From Lysobacteraceae bacterium (lineage in GTDB: Bacteria > Pseudomonadota > Gammaproteobacteria > Xanthomonadales > Xanthomonadaceae), in the NCBI GenBank assembly GCA_004173415.1, contig SEHC01000167.1, positions 1-5,321 of the forward strand: a stretch of DNA of 5,321 nucleotides, given 5' to 3'. Made by a program: the position numbers and the translations under genes. Of this stretch, positions 1 to 5,321 are shown piece by piece (the first letter of the stretch is position 1; each line of letters starts with the position of its first letter). Below the pieces are notes generated by a model that ran no database searches, was not told the DNA's origin, and was given only the letters and a program-made list of their open reading frames with translations.

Positions 1-941
1 GCGGCCTCGGCCGGTTTTTCCACGATCGACATGTGCCCGCAGCCCTCCAGCAGCACCTTGGTGGCCTGCGGTATGCGCGCTGCGTAGAGGTCCATCGCGC
101 TGAAGTCGATCACCGCGTCCTGCCGGCACCACAGCAGCAGGGTCGGCTGGCGGATCCGCGCGGCGGCCTCGCCCGGCAGGAACCGCTCTTCGCTGCGCCC
201 GATCCGGTCCAGCACGGCCTGCTCGAATGGCGCCTGGCCGATGCGCCAGCTGATCAGCGCGCTGGATGCCGGCCACGGAATCGACGGCTTGGCCTGTTCG
301 AGGTGGAACACCGTGTCGAGATAGCGCTTGAGCGACGCCGCGTCCTGCACCGCGAACGGATTCCTGCCGGCCAGCACGTCGCTGCCGAACTGGTTGTCCT
401 TGAAACGCACCCCGGCCGCATCGAACAGGCCCAGGCGATCGGCGCTGCGCGGATGGCCGGCCGCGACCAGCACGGCGATGCCGCCACCCATCGAATGGCC
501 CAGCAGGATCACCGGACCGTCGTTGCCGTCGCGGGCCACCTGGTCGATGAAGGCGGCCACGCGTTCGGCCTGGGCCACGAATCCGTAGTCCTGGCCCTCG
601 AGGCGCTCGCTCTGGCCCCAGCCCGGCAGGTCGGGGACCAGCAGCCGGTAACGGTCGCGCAGTTGCCGGGCCAGCGGATACCAGTTCTCCTTGCTGCCGG
701 TGAAGCCATGCAACATCACCACCGTGGGCGCCTTGGGATCGCGGGCTTCGCGCACGGCGTAGGCCCAGCGATGCCCGGCTACCTGCGCCTGCTCCAGCGC
801 CAGCCCCGCGCCCCAGCGTTGCCGCGTGAACTCGGCATGGACCAGGGCCATGGGATCGCGCCAAAGCCAGACGACGACGCCGAGAACGAAAACGGCCGCC
901 AGCAAGGCGACCGTCTTCAAGGTGGGGCGGGAACGCGCCAT
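1..941 (-). CDS. Membrane-anchored alpha/beta hydrolase, family V lipase-like (C-terminus cut by window edge)
   Basis: Probable serine esterase or lipase acting on ester substrates at the outer face of the inner membrane. The frame reads from ATG at 941 to the left edge without a stop, giving 313 codons. Residues about 8-27 form a hydrophobic N-terminal segment after a basic start, so a membrane anchor or uncleaved signal is likely. The oxyanion-side motif HGFTGS is at 78-83, and the nucleophile elbow GHSMGG at 148-153 puts the serine at 150. The acid is probably Asp275 in the WCRQDAV stretch, and the base is His303 in GCGHMS. The spacing, the DLPGWGQS and FDAAGV stretches and the cap region resemble family V lipases (Moraxella/Psychrobacter Lip type, about 315 residues), so only a short tail should be missing. 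The start lies 3 bases after the M1 peptidase stop and has no Shine-Dalgarno match, which suggests translational coupling. The substrate is unknown; lipase rather than general esterase is an inference from similarity. Confidence 0.9.
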   Translation of the reverse strand, partial: MARSRPTLKTVALLAAVFVLGVVVWLWRDPMALVHAEFTRQRWGAGLALEQAQVAGHRWAYAVREARDPKAPTVVMLHGFTGSKENWYPLARQLRDRYRLLVPDLPGWGQSERLEGQDYGFVAQAERVAAFIDQVARDGNDGPVILLGHSMGGGIAVLVAAGHPRSADRLGLFDAAGVRFKDNQFGSDVLAGRNPFAVQDAASLKRYLDTVFHLEQAKPSIPWPASSALISWRIGQAPFEQAVLDRIGRSEERFLPGEAAARIRQPTLLLWCRQDAVIDFSAMDLYAARIPQATKVLLEGCGHMSIVEKPAEA

Positions 942-944
942 GGC

Positions 945-2882
945 TCAGGGAGCGACCGGGGCCTTGGCCAGCGCGGCTTCGACCGAGCCGGTGGTGATCG
1001 GATGGTAGCCGGGCCGCGCCTTGGCGAAGGTTTCGCGGGCAAAGGCCAGGCCGTCGGGCGTCTTCACCAGTTCTTCGTAGATCGGCATGATCAGCTTGCG
1101 GCGGCCGACCCGCTCGAGGAACGCGGCGATCGCCGGCCGCATCTCAGGGTGGGTCGCCAGGTACCCGCTGCGCAGTGCCAGCGGATACCAGCGCATGGCG
1201 ATTTCGCCGTTGTGCGTGCCGGTGAAGCCGTAGGCTTCGTCCAGCTGCTTCAGCTGTTCCGGCGGCAGCGTCTCGCCCAGGCCGGCGATGAAGTGGACCC
1301 ACTGCTGGGTGCTCCATTCGCCGGTGATCTGTACGTTGGGCAGGGTCTTGCTGCCCAGCCAGGCGATGCGGGCGGTGTCGACGATGGCGAAGCCTCGCGA
1401 CTGCGCCTTCGGCGCGAACGCGGGCACGCCCGGCTCGTAAAGCCAGGTGTTCAGCTCGGCATCGGTGACCGCATTGGGATTCTTCGGCAACAGGTTCTTG
1501 CGCAGGTAGGCGATGAACTGGTCGCTGTTGACGCTCTGGAAGGCGTGGTCGTCGAACCAGCCACGCAGGAACGGATCGAACACGGCCCGGCCGAAGCGCT
1601 GCTCCAGGAACTGCAGGAACCACGCGCCCTTGTTGTAGGGCACGCCGGACAGGGCCTCATCGGGGTCTTCGCCGGTCAGCGGCGCCAGCACCAGCAATTG
1701 CCCCTTGGGCGCGGTGTCCTTGATCTCGACGGCCAGGTCGGCCTGGTCGGTCTGGCGCTCCATCTCGGCCGCTTCCTGGCCGTACACGGCCTCGGTGATG
1801 CGCGACTGCACGTAGGTGGTGAAGCCCTCGTTCAACCACATGTCCTTGCTGCTGGCATTGGTCACCAGGTTGCCCGACCAGCTGTGCGCCAGCTCGTGGG
1901 CGATCAGCGAGACCAGCGACTTGTCGCCGACGATCACGGTGGGAGTGAGGAAGGTCAGGCGCGGGTTCTCCATGCCGCCGAACGGGAACGACGGCGGCAG
2001 CACCAGCATGTCGTAGCGCTGCCAGCGGTAGGGGCCGTACAACGCCTCGGTGGTGGCGATCATCTTCTCGGTGTCGGCGAATTCGGCGACGGCCTTGTCG
2101 ACCATGGCCGGTTCTGCCCACACGCCGCTGCGCGCGGAGACCGGCTTAAACACCAGGTCGCCGGCGGCGATGGCCAGCAGGTAGGAGGGGATCGGCTGCG
2201 GCATGCTGAAGGTGTAGTCGCCGGTGCGCTTGGCCGCCGGGTCGTTGTCGGCGCTCATCAGCACCATCACGTCGGGACGGCTGGTGACATGCGCGCTGTA
2301 GGTGAAGCGCACGCTGGGCGTGTCCTGCAGCGGCACCCAGCTGCGCGCATGGATCGCCTGCGACTGGCTGAACATGAAGGGCAGCTGCTTGCCCTCGGTC
2401 ATCGACGGCGTCAGCCATTGCAGGCCCGAAGCGTCGGGCGAAGTGCGGTAGGTGACCTGCACGTTGGCCGGTCGCGTCGGCGCCTGGATGGTCAGCTTGC
2501 TGCCGAAGATCTTGTCGTTGTCCGCCAGCGCGTACTGCAGCGGCACCCAGTTGCCCTTGCCGTCATCGCCCTCGACCTTGGAGATGGCCAGCGCGCGCGT
2601 ATCCAGCACCAGCTGGGTCGCGGCCTTGTCCTTCCAGTCCAGCTTGTAGACGGCGGTGCCGCCGATCTGCTTCTTGTCGAAGTCGATGGCCAGGTCCAGG
2701 GCCAGGTCGGTGATGACGACCTTGCCTGGCTCGGCGTAGGAACTTTCGTCCTGGCTGCGGTCGGCTTTCACCACGGCGGGCTGCGGCTTGGCGGGTTTGG
2801 CCTCGGGGGCGGGAGCGGCATCTCGGGAACAACCGGCCGCGAGCACGGCGGCGCAGGAAAACAGCAGGAAAACGGAACGCAT
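945..2882 (-). CDS. M1 family zinc aminopeptidase lipoprotein, leukotriene A4 hydrolase type
   Basis: A 645-residue metallo-aminopeptidase that should remove N-terminal residues from peptides in the periplasm. Residues 1-17 are a lipoprotein signal peptide and 18-50 an Ala/Pro-rich linker. An M1 beta domain (~50-240) follows, carrying a QAIHARSWVPLQDTP stretch very like LTA4 hydrolase. The catalytic domain (~241-485) has the exopeptidase motif GGMEN at 302-306 and zinc site HELAH at 329-333 with Glu352 as third ligand (HExxH-x18-E). The transition-state tyrosine is Tyr416, in VPYNKG. The helical C-terminal domain (~495-640) is of the LTA4H_C type and contains GRRK at 593-596, matching the carboxylate-binding Arg563/Lys565 of the human enzyme. 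The start at 2882 was chosen because the signal peptide begins there; the frame is open further upstream but reads as low-complexity Pro/Arg/Gly sequence. Only a minimal GGA precedes the start. It is the first gene of a likely operon with the downstream hydrolase. Confidence 0.95.
   Translation of the reverse strand: MRSVFLLFSCAAVLAAGCSRDAAPAPEAKPAKPQPAVVKADRSQDESSYAEPGKVVITDLALDLAIDFDKKQIGGTAVYKLDWKDKAATQLVLDTRALAISKVEGDDGKGNWVPLQYALADNDKIFGSKLTIQAPTRPANVQVTYRTSPDASGLQWLTPSMTEGKQLPFMFSQSQAIHARSWVPLQDTPSVRFTYSAHVTSRPDVMVLMSADNDPAAKRTGDYTFSMPQPIPSYLLAIAAGDLVFKPVSARSGVWAEPAMVDKAVAEFADTEKMIATTEALYGPYRWQRYDMLVLPPSFPFGGMENPRLTFLTPTVIVGDKSLVSLIAHELAHSWSGNLVTNASSKDMWLNEGFTTYVQSRITEAVYGQEAAEMERQTDQADLAVEIKDTAPKGQLLVLAPLTGEDPDEALSGVPYNKGAWFLQFLEQRFGRAVFDPFLRGWFDDHAFQSVNSDQFIAYLRKNLLPKNPNAVTDAELNTWLYEPGVPAFAPKAQSRGFAIVDTARIAWLGSKTLPNVQITGEWSTQQWVHFIAGLGETLPPEQLKQLDEAYGFTGTHNGEIAMRWYPLALRSGYLATHPEMRPAIAAFLERVGRRKLIMPIYEELVKTPDGLAFARETFAKARPGYHPITTGSVEAALAKAPVAP
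2829..2882 (-). other. Lipoprotein signal peptide and acylated cysteine of the M1 peptidase
   Basis: Codons 1-18 encode Met-Arg, a hydrophobic core (VFLLFSCAAVLA) and a lipobox-like AAGC ending at Cys18. Alanine at -3 is a tolerated variant of the usual leucine. Ser19 at +2 is not the Asp inner-membrane retention signal known from E. coli, so outer-membrane delivery by the Lol pathway is predicted. Cleavage before Cys18 by signal peptidase II is inferred from the motif alone. Confidence 0.8.
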
Positions 2883-2911
2883 CAGGGATATCCGGGACGG
2901 GGGATGGGTGC

Positions 2912-2917
2912 AGTTTA
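2912..2917 (-). promoter_or_regulatory. Candidate -10 box upstream of the M1 peptidase gene
   Basis: On the minus strand the hexamer TAAACT (4 of 6 matches to TATAAT) lies 29 bases before the M1 ATG, which would give a 5' leader of roughly 23 bases. The positions 16-18 bases upstream are G-rich and show no TTGACA-like -35 box, so this is weak. It is the best candidate in the 183-base gap, which is otherwise very GC-rich. Confidence 0.25.
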
Positions 2918-3031
2918 CCGCTGTTTGCCGCCCTTCTCCCGGCGGGCCGGGGCGCCGCGGGGGCGGTTGGGCCAGCGATCCCTCGATCCGCGAGGCAGCT
3001 CCGACGATGCGGCCCTGCCCCGCTCCCTCCA

Positions 3032-3059
3032 TCCCCGCACCGCTTCTCCGCTGCGGGAA
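3032..3059 (-). terminator. Small hairpin just after ubiE, possible weak terminator
   Basis: A perfect 6-bp inverted repeat (CCCGCA/TGCGGG) flanks a 12-base loop and can be extended outward by one G-U and one A-U pair. It starts 6 bases after the ubiE stop codon. No U-tract follows on the minus strand, so it would not be a standard intrinsic terminator. It could instead protect the mRNA 3' end, act with Rho, or be chance in GC-rich DNA. Confidence 0.25.
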
Positions 3060-3065
3060 GGAAAA

Positions 3066-3830
3066 CTAGACCTTGTAGCCGGTGTGCACGGCGACGATGC
3101 CGGCGGACAGGTTCTTGTAACTGCAACGCTCGAACCCGGCCTCGCCCATCATCGTCCTGAGCTCGTCCTGCGGTGGATGCTTGCGGATGCTCTCGGCCAG
3201 GTACTGGTAGCTGTCCGCATCCCCGCGGGCGAACAGCTTGCCCAGGCGCGGCAGTATCTGGAACGAATGGAAGTCGTACACCGGCTTGAACCAGTCGACG
3301 GTCACTTCGGAGAATTCGAGCACCCGCGCCTGCCCGCCGACCTTGAGCACGCGGAACATCTCGCGCAGCCCGGCGTCCTTGTCGGTGACGTTGCGCAGGC
3401 CGAAGGCGATCGTGACCAGGTCGAAGCTGTTGTCCGGGAACGGCAGCGCCTCGGCATTGCACTGCACGTAATCCAGCCCCGACACCAGGCCGCGGTTGGT
3501 CATGCGATCGCGACCGACGCCGAGCATGCCGGCGTTGATGTCGCCAAGAACGATCTCGCCCTCGTCGCCGACCCGGTCCTTGAGCAGCGCGGCGATGTCG
3601 CCGGTGCCGCCAGCCAGGTCGAGGACCCGGTCGCCACGCTTGACCTGGGAGGTAGCGACGAAAAAGCGCTTCCACACGCGGTGGATGCCCAGGCTCATCA
3701 GGTCGTTCATCAGGTCGTAGTTGCCGGCGACCGAGGAGAACACCTCGCCGACCAGCTTCTGCTTGTCCTTGGCGGCGACATCCTTGAAGCCGAAATGGGT
3801 GGTGCCTGACTTGTAGGGGGATTCGTTCAT
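3066..3830 (-). CDS. ubiE: Ubiquinone/menaquinone biosynthesis C-methyltransferase UbiE
   Basis: SAM-dependent methyltransferase that methylates the quinone ring carbon (2-polyprenyl-6-methoxy-1,4-benzoquinol in ubiquinone synthesis; demethylmenaquinol where menaquinone is made). It acts in the cytoplasm and at the membrane surface. The 254-residue length matches the family (E. coli about 251). Residues 38-53 fit the first UbiE signature (YDLMNDLMSLGIHRVW). The SAM-binding loop LDLAGGTGD is at 70-78, followed by the acidic strand end VLGDIN at 94-99 and NAEALPFPDNSFD at 125-137. The second signature (RVLKVGGQ...LEFS) is at 160-174. The MNESPYKSGTTHFGF opening fits the usual start of the family, which supports ATG at 3830. 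No Shine-Dalgarno sequence precedes it; a -10-like element lies unusually close (see 3838-3846). It ends in TAG. It is probably transcribed separately from the peptidase genes on either side. Confidence 0.98.
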   Translation of the reverse strand: MNESPYKSGTTHFGFKDVAAKDKQKLVGEVFSSVAGNYDLMNDLMSLGIHRVWKRFFVATSQVKRGDRVLDLAGGTGDIAALLKDRVGDEGEIVLGDINAGMLGVGRDRMTNRGLVSGLDYVQCNAEALPFPDNSFDLVTIAFGLRNVTDKDAGLREMFRVLKVGGQARVLEFSEVTVDWFKPVYDFHSFQILPRLGKLFARGDADSYQYLAESIRKHPPQDELRTMMGEAGFERCSYKNLSAGIVAVHTGYKV

Positions 3831-3837
3831 GGGAGCG

Positions 3838-3846
3838 ATTATCGCA
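3838..3846 (-). promoter_or_regulatory. Extended -10 promoter element directly upstream of ubiE
   Basis: The minus strand reads TGC-GATAAT: a TGn extension plus a hexamer with 5 of 6 matches to TATAAT. Only 7 bases separate it from the ubiE ATG. Transcription normally begins 6-8 bases after the -10 box, so the transcript would start at or next to the A of ATG, consistent with the absence of a ribosome binding site. No clear -35 box is seen 16-18 bases upstream, which is acceptable for an extended -10 promoter. Confidence 0.5.
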
Positions 3847-3889
3847 TTGACCAGGCGCCGGCTGTGTACGCGGGGCCGGTCGGCATGGC

Positions 3890-5321
3890 TCAGCGCTGCC
3901 CGGGCTGCGCAATGGAGCGGCGGCAGCGTGCGGATCGTGAGCCGGCACAGCCAGGGCCTGCCCTGCCCTCCGCGGATTCCGCCTGCGGCCCTGGAGTAGC
4001 CGAAACCGCACTGGGCCTGACCCGCGGCCGCAGCGGGCCCCCGGTGAAACGGGGCCTGGCGATCGAGACGATGAAACCTTCGGCCGTCTCCGCCTTGACC
4101 CGCACCATGTAGTGCCCGTCGCGCGACAGCCAGGATTCGCCGACCTTGAACATCGAGCCTTCGTTGTTGGAAAGATCAGCGGGGGGCTTGTCGGCGTCGA
4201 GGCTGTAGGCAGAGCCCGGATAGACCTGGTGGATGATCACCGCATCACCGGCCAGCGCCGCCTCATAGTTGCCGCCGCGCTTACGCACTTCCAGGGAGAA
4301 CTTGAGCTCCACTCCAGGGCCCTCCCATGATTCCGCTTCCAGCAGGATCATCTGCAGGTTGCCGGTCGCTCCCAGGCTGGCCCGGTCCAGCACGATATCG
4401 GTAGCAACCTGCGTCCTGGTCAGGACCAGCTTGCGCGCTGCATCCACCCAGCCGAGGCGATCGCGCTGGATCATGCTGACGTGCTTGGGCAGGGCGCCGT
4501 AGGTGGCGTGGGAGACCGCATTGAATCCGGCCCCGCTCATCACATCCCAGGGATTGTCGTAGGTATTGTTGTCGCCATCGGAATTGTTGGAGTGCGGCAG
4601 GCCATAGGCATGACCCATTTCGTGCACCACCCATGCCAGCTGGGTGATCGTCCCCGCCGTGAGCCAGGTGTTCCTGATGCATCTGTTGGTCCCTTCCAGC
4701 AGGCCGCAGGAACTGCCGCCATAGACATAGCCGTCGAGCTCGCCGTTGAACACCAGGTTGATGCCCTGCACGCTGTTGAAGTCCACTCGCGGGTCGGCCG
4801 CCGCAGTGCAGTCCTTGAACAGCTTGTCCAAATCCGCGTACGAGACGCCATCGGCTTCCGACACAACGTAGTACGAACGCGGCTGCGGCAGGATGAACCA
4901 GCCGTGGGCGCTGCTGCCCGCCAGGTTGATCTTGTCGTAGGACAGCTCCCGCCAGTAATGACCCAATTGAGGGGGATTGGTGCCGTACTGCTCCCGGAGG
5001 AAACTTATCGGCACCTGCTCTTCCGCGATGTCCCTGAACTTGCACGCGATCGTCATCCAGCGCGTGTTGCCGAGCACTGGCTCGGGCACGGCGAGGGCCT
5101 TGGACGAAGCCGGCAGCCACGGACGATCGGCCGCAACGATGGCCTCGATCGAACGTGCACCACCCCGTTTCGAGCGGGATAACTCCACCGCCACGCGCCG
5201 ACCGGCAAGGGCGTACAGATCGACCGTCGCACGCCGCGCCTGCGCCGGGTCCAGCGCCTGGCGCATGCCGGCATCGGTGACCAGGGTCGCCAGGAATCGG
5301 GCGGGCGCGGCGTGCGACGGT
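3890..5321 (-). CDS. Zinc metallopeptidase, metzincin with M6-like layout (N-terminus beyond window)
   Basis: Probable secreted endopeptidase. The frame is open to the right edge (18 further codons upstream of the first ATG at 5266), so the start and any signal peptide lie outside the window. Numbering from that Met, residues ~1-55 look like the end of a leader domain. Residues ~70-135 contain WMTIACKF and HYWRELSYDKINLAGS...GWFILPQPRSYY, resembling the pre-catalytic part of M6 (immune inhibitor A-like) peptidases. The zinc motif HEMGHAYGLPH is at 215-225 (His215, His219, His225, catalytic Glu216), and the Met-turn PWDVMSG has Met243. An Asn/Asp-rich loop (226-238) lies between them and may bind calcium. 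A beta-rich region (~275-403) follows, ending in GFIVSIA. The last 55 residues are Arg/Pro/Gly/Ala/Ser-rich and may not belong to the fold. The third ligand is His rather than the Asp usual in M6, so family placement is tentative; peptidase function is well supported. Confidence 0.85.
   Translation of the reverse strand, partial: PSHAAPARFLATLVTDAGMRQALDPAQARRATVDLYALAGRRVAVELSRSKRGGARSIEAIVAADRPWLPASSKALAVPEPVLGNTRWMTIACKFRDIAEEQVPISFLREQYGTNPPQLGHYWRELSYDKINLAGSSAHGWFILPQPRSYYVVSEADGVSYADLDKLFKDCTAAADPRVDFNSVQGINLVFNGELDGYVYGGSSCGLLEGTNRCIRNTWLTAGTITQLAWVVHEMGHAYGLPHSNNSDGDNNTYDNPWDVMSGAGFNAVSHATYGALPKHVSMIQRDRLGWVDAARKLVLTRTQVATDIVLDRASLGATGNLQMILLEAESWEGPGVELKFSLEVRKRGGNYEAALAGDAVIIHQVYPGSAYSLDADKPPADLSNNEGSMFKVGESWLSRDGHYMVRVKAETAEGFIVSIARPRFTGGPLRPRVRPSAVSATPGPQAESAEGRAGPGCAGSRSARCRRSIAQPGQR
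4036..4056 (-). other. GC-rich hairpin at the end of the metallopeptidase fold
   Basis: On the minus strand a 5-bp CCCCG/CGGGG stem with a 6-base loop extends to 7 bp if one base is bulged. It lies inside the metallopeptidase frame, immediately after the codon for the last residue that looks part of the fold (Ala403). No U-tract follows. It may be the remnant of a former 3' end or simply GC-rich chance pairing. Confidence 0.25.

Noticed and set aside
2883..3032. Upstream in-frame ATG at 3032 as the M1 start
   Set aside because: It would put 50 low-complexity residues ahead of a clear lipoprotein signal peptide that begins at Met 2882.
33..3809. Plus-strand open frame of 1258 codons as a gene
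   Set aside because: It is the exact codon-aligned complement of three well-recognised minus-strand genes. Its translation is rich in His, Arg, Gln, Gly and Ala with no recognisable domain.
3831..3889. CCGGC/GCCGG inverted repeat as a terminator for the metallopeptidase
   Set aside because: The stem is only 5 bp with a 12-base loop and no U-tract, which is expected by chance in DNA this rich in G and C.
2563..4011. Minus-strand open frame of 482 codons overlapping ubiE and M1
   Set aside because: It is out of frame with ubiE and M1, reads as Arg/Pro/Gly/Ala-rich shadow sequence and has no motif.
4481..5182. Plus-strand open frame of 233 codons opposite the metallopeptidase
   Set aside because: The minus strand carries an intact zinc-binding motif and Met-turn across the same bases; the plus product shows no family features.
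1..5321. A novel defence, secretion or biosynthetic system
   Set aside because: The four genes are a quinone-synthesis enzyme, two peptidases and a lipase-like hydrolase. No repeats, mobile-element parts, toxin-antitoxin pairs or unassigned conserved proteins support a system.

Overview
The window is a GC-rich stretch with all four genes on the minus strand. It has the look of a Lysobacter/Xanthomonas-type gammaproteobacterium (family Xanthomonadaceae/Lysobacteraceae). That guess rests on the UbiE sequence, on secreted or lipoprotein peptidases lying beside a housekeeping quinone gene, and on GC-biased codon use. It is an inference and was not tested by a database search.

Read in the direction of transcription (right to left), the layout is as follows. 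(1) 5321-3890: a zinc metallopeptidase with a metzincin motif (HExxHxxGxxH plus a Met-turn) and an M6-like arrangement. Its N-terminus lies beyond the right edge and its last ~55 residues look unlike folded protein. (2) 3830-3066: ubiE, the ubiquinone/menaquinone C-methyltransferase, complete. An extended -10 box sits 7 bases from its ATG, so its mRNA may be leaderless. (3) 2882-945: a complete lipoprotein of the M1 aminopeptidase family, of leukotriene-A4-hydrolase type, with all catalytic residues visible. A 183-base gap separates it from ubiE; the gap holds a weak candidate promoter and a small hairpin. (4) 941-1: a membrane-anchored alpha/beta hydrolase resembling family V lipases. It is separated from the M1 gene by only 3 bases and runs off the left edge with perhaps the last 10-20 residues missing.

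The M1 peptidase and the hydrolase almost certainly form a transcriptional unit of cell-envelope hydrolases. ubiE appears to have its own promoter, and the metallopeptidase upstream is probably a separate secreted degradative enzyme. A very long plus-strand open frame (33-3809) is the codon-aligned shadow of three genes that happen to share one frame, and I do not regard it as a gene. I see no RNA gene, CRISPR array, insertion sequence, phage gene or attachment site. I found no convincing evidence of a new multi-gene system. The points most worth a second look are the possible leaderless ubiE transcript, the odd tail of the metallopeptidase, and the conserved substrate-pocket residues of the M1 lipoprotein.
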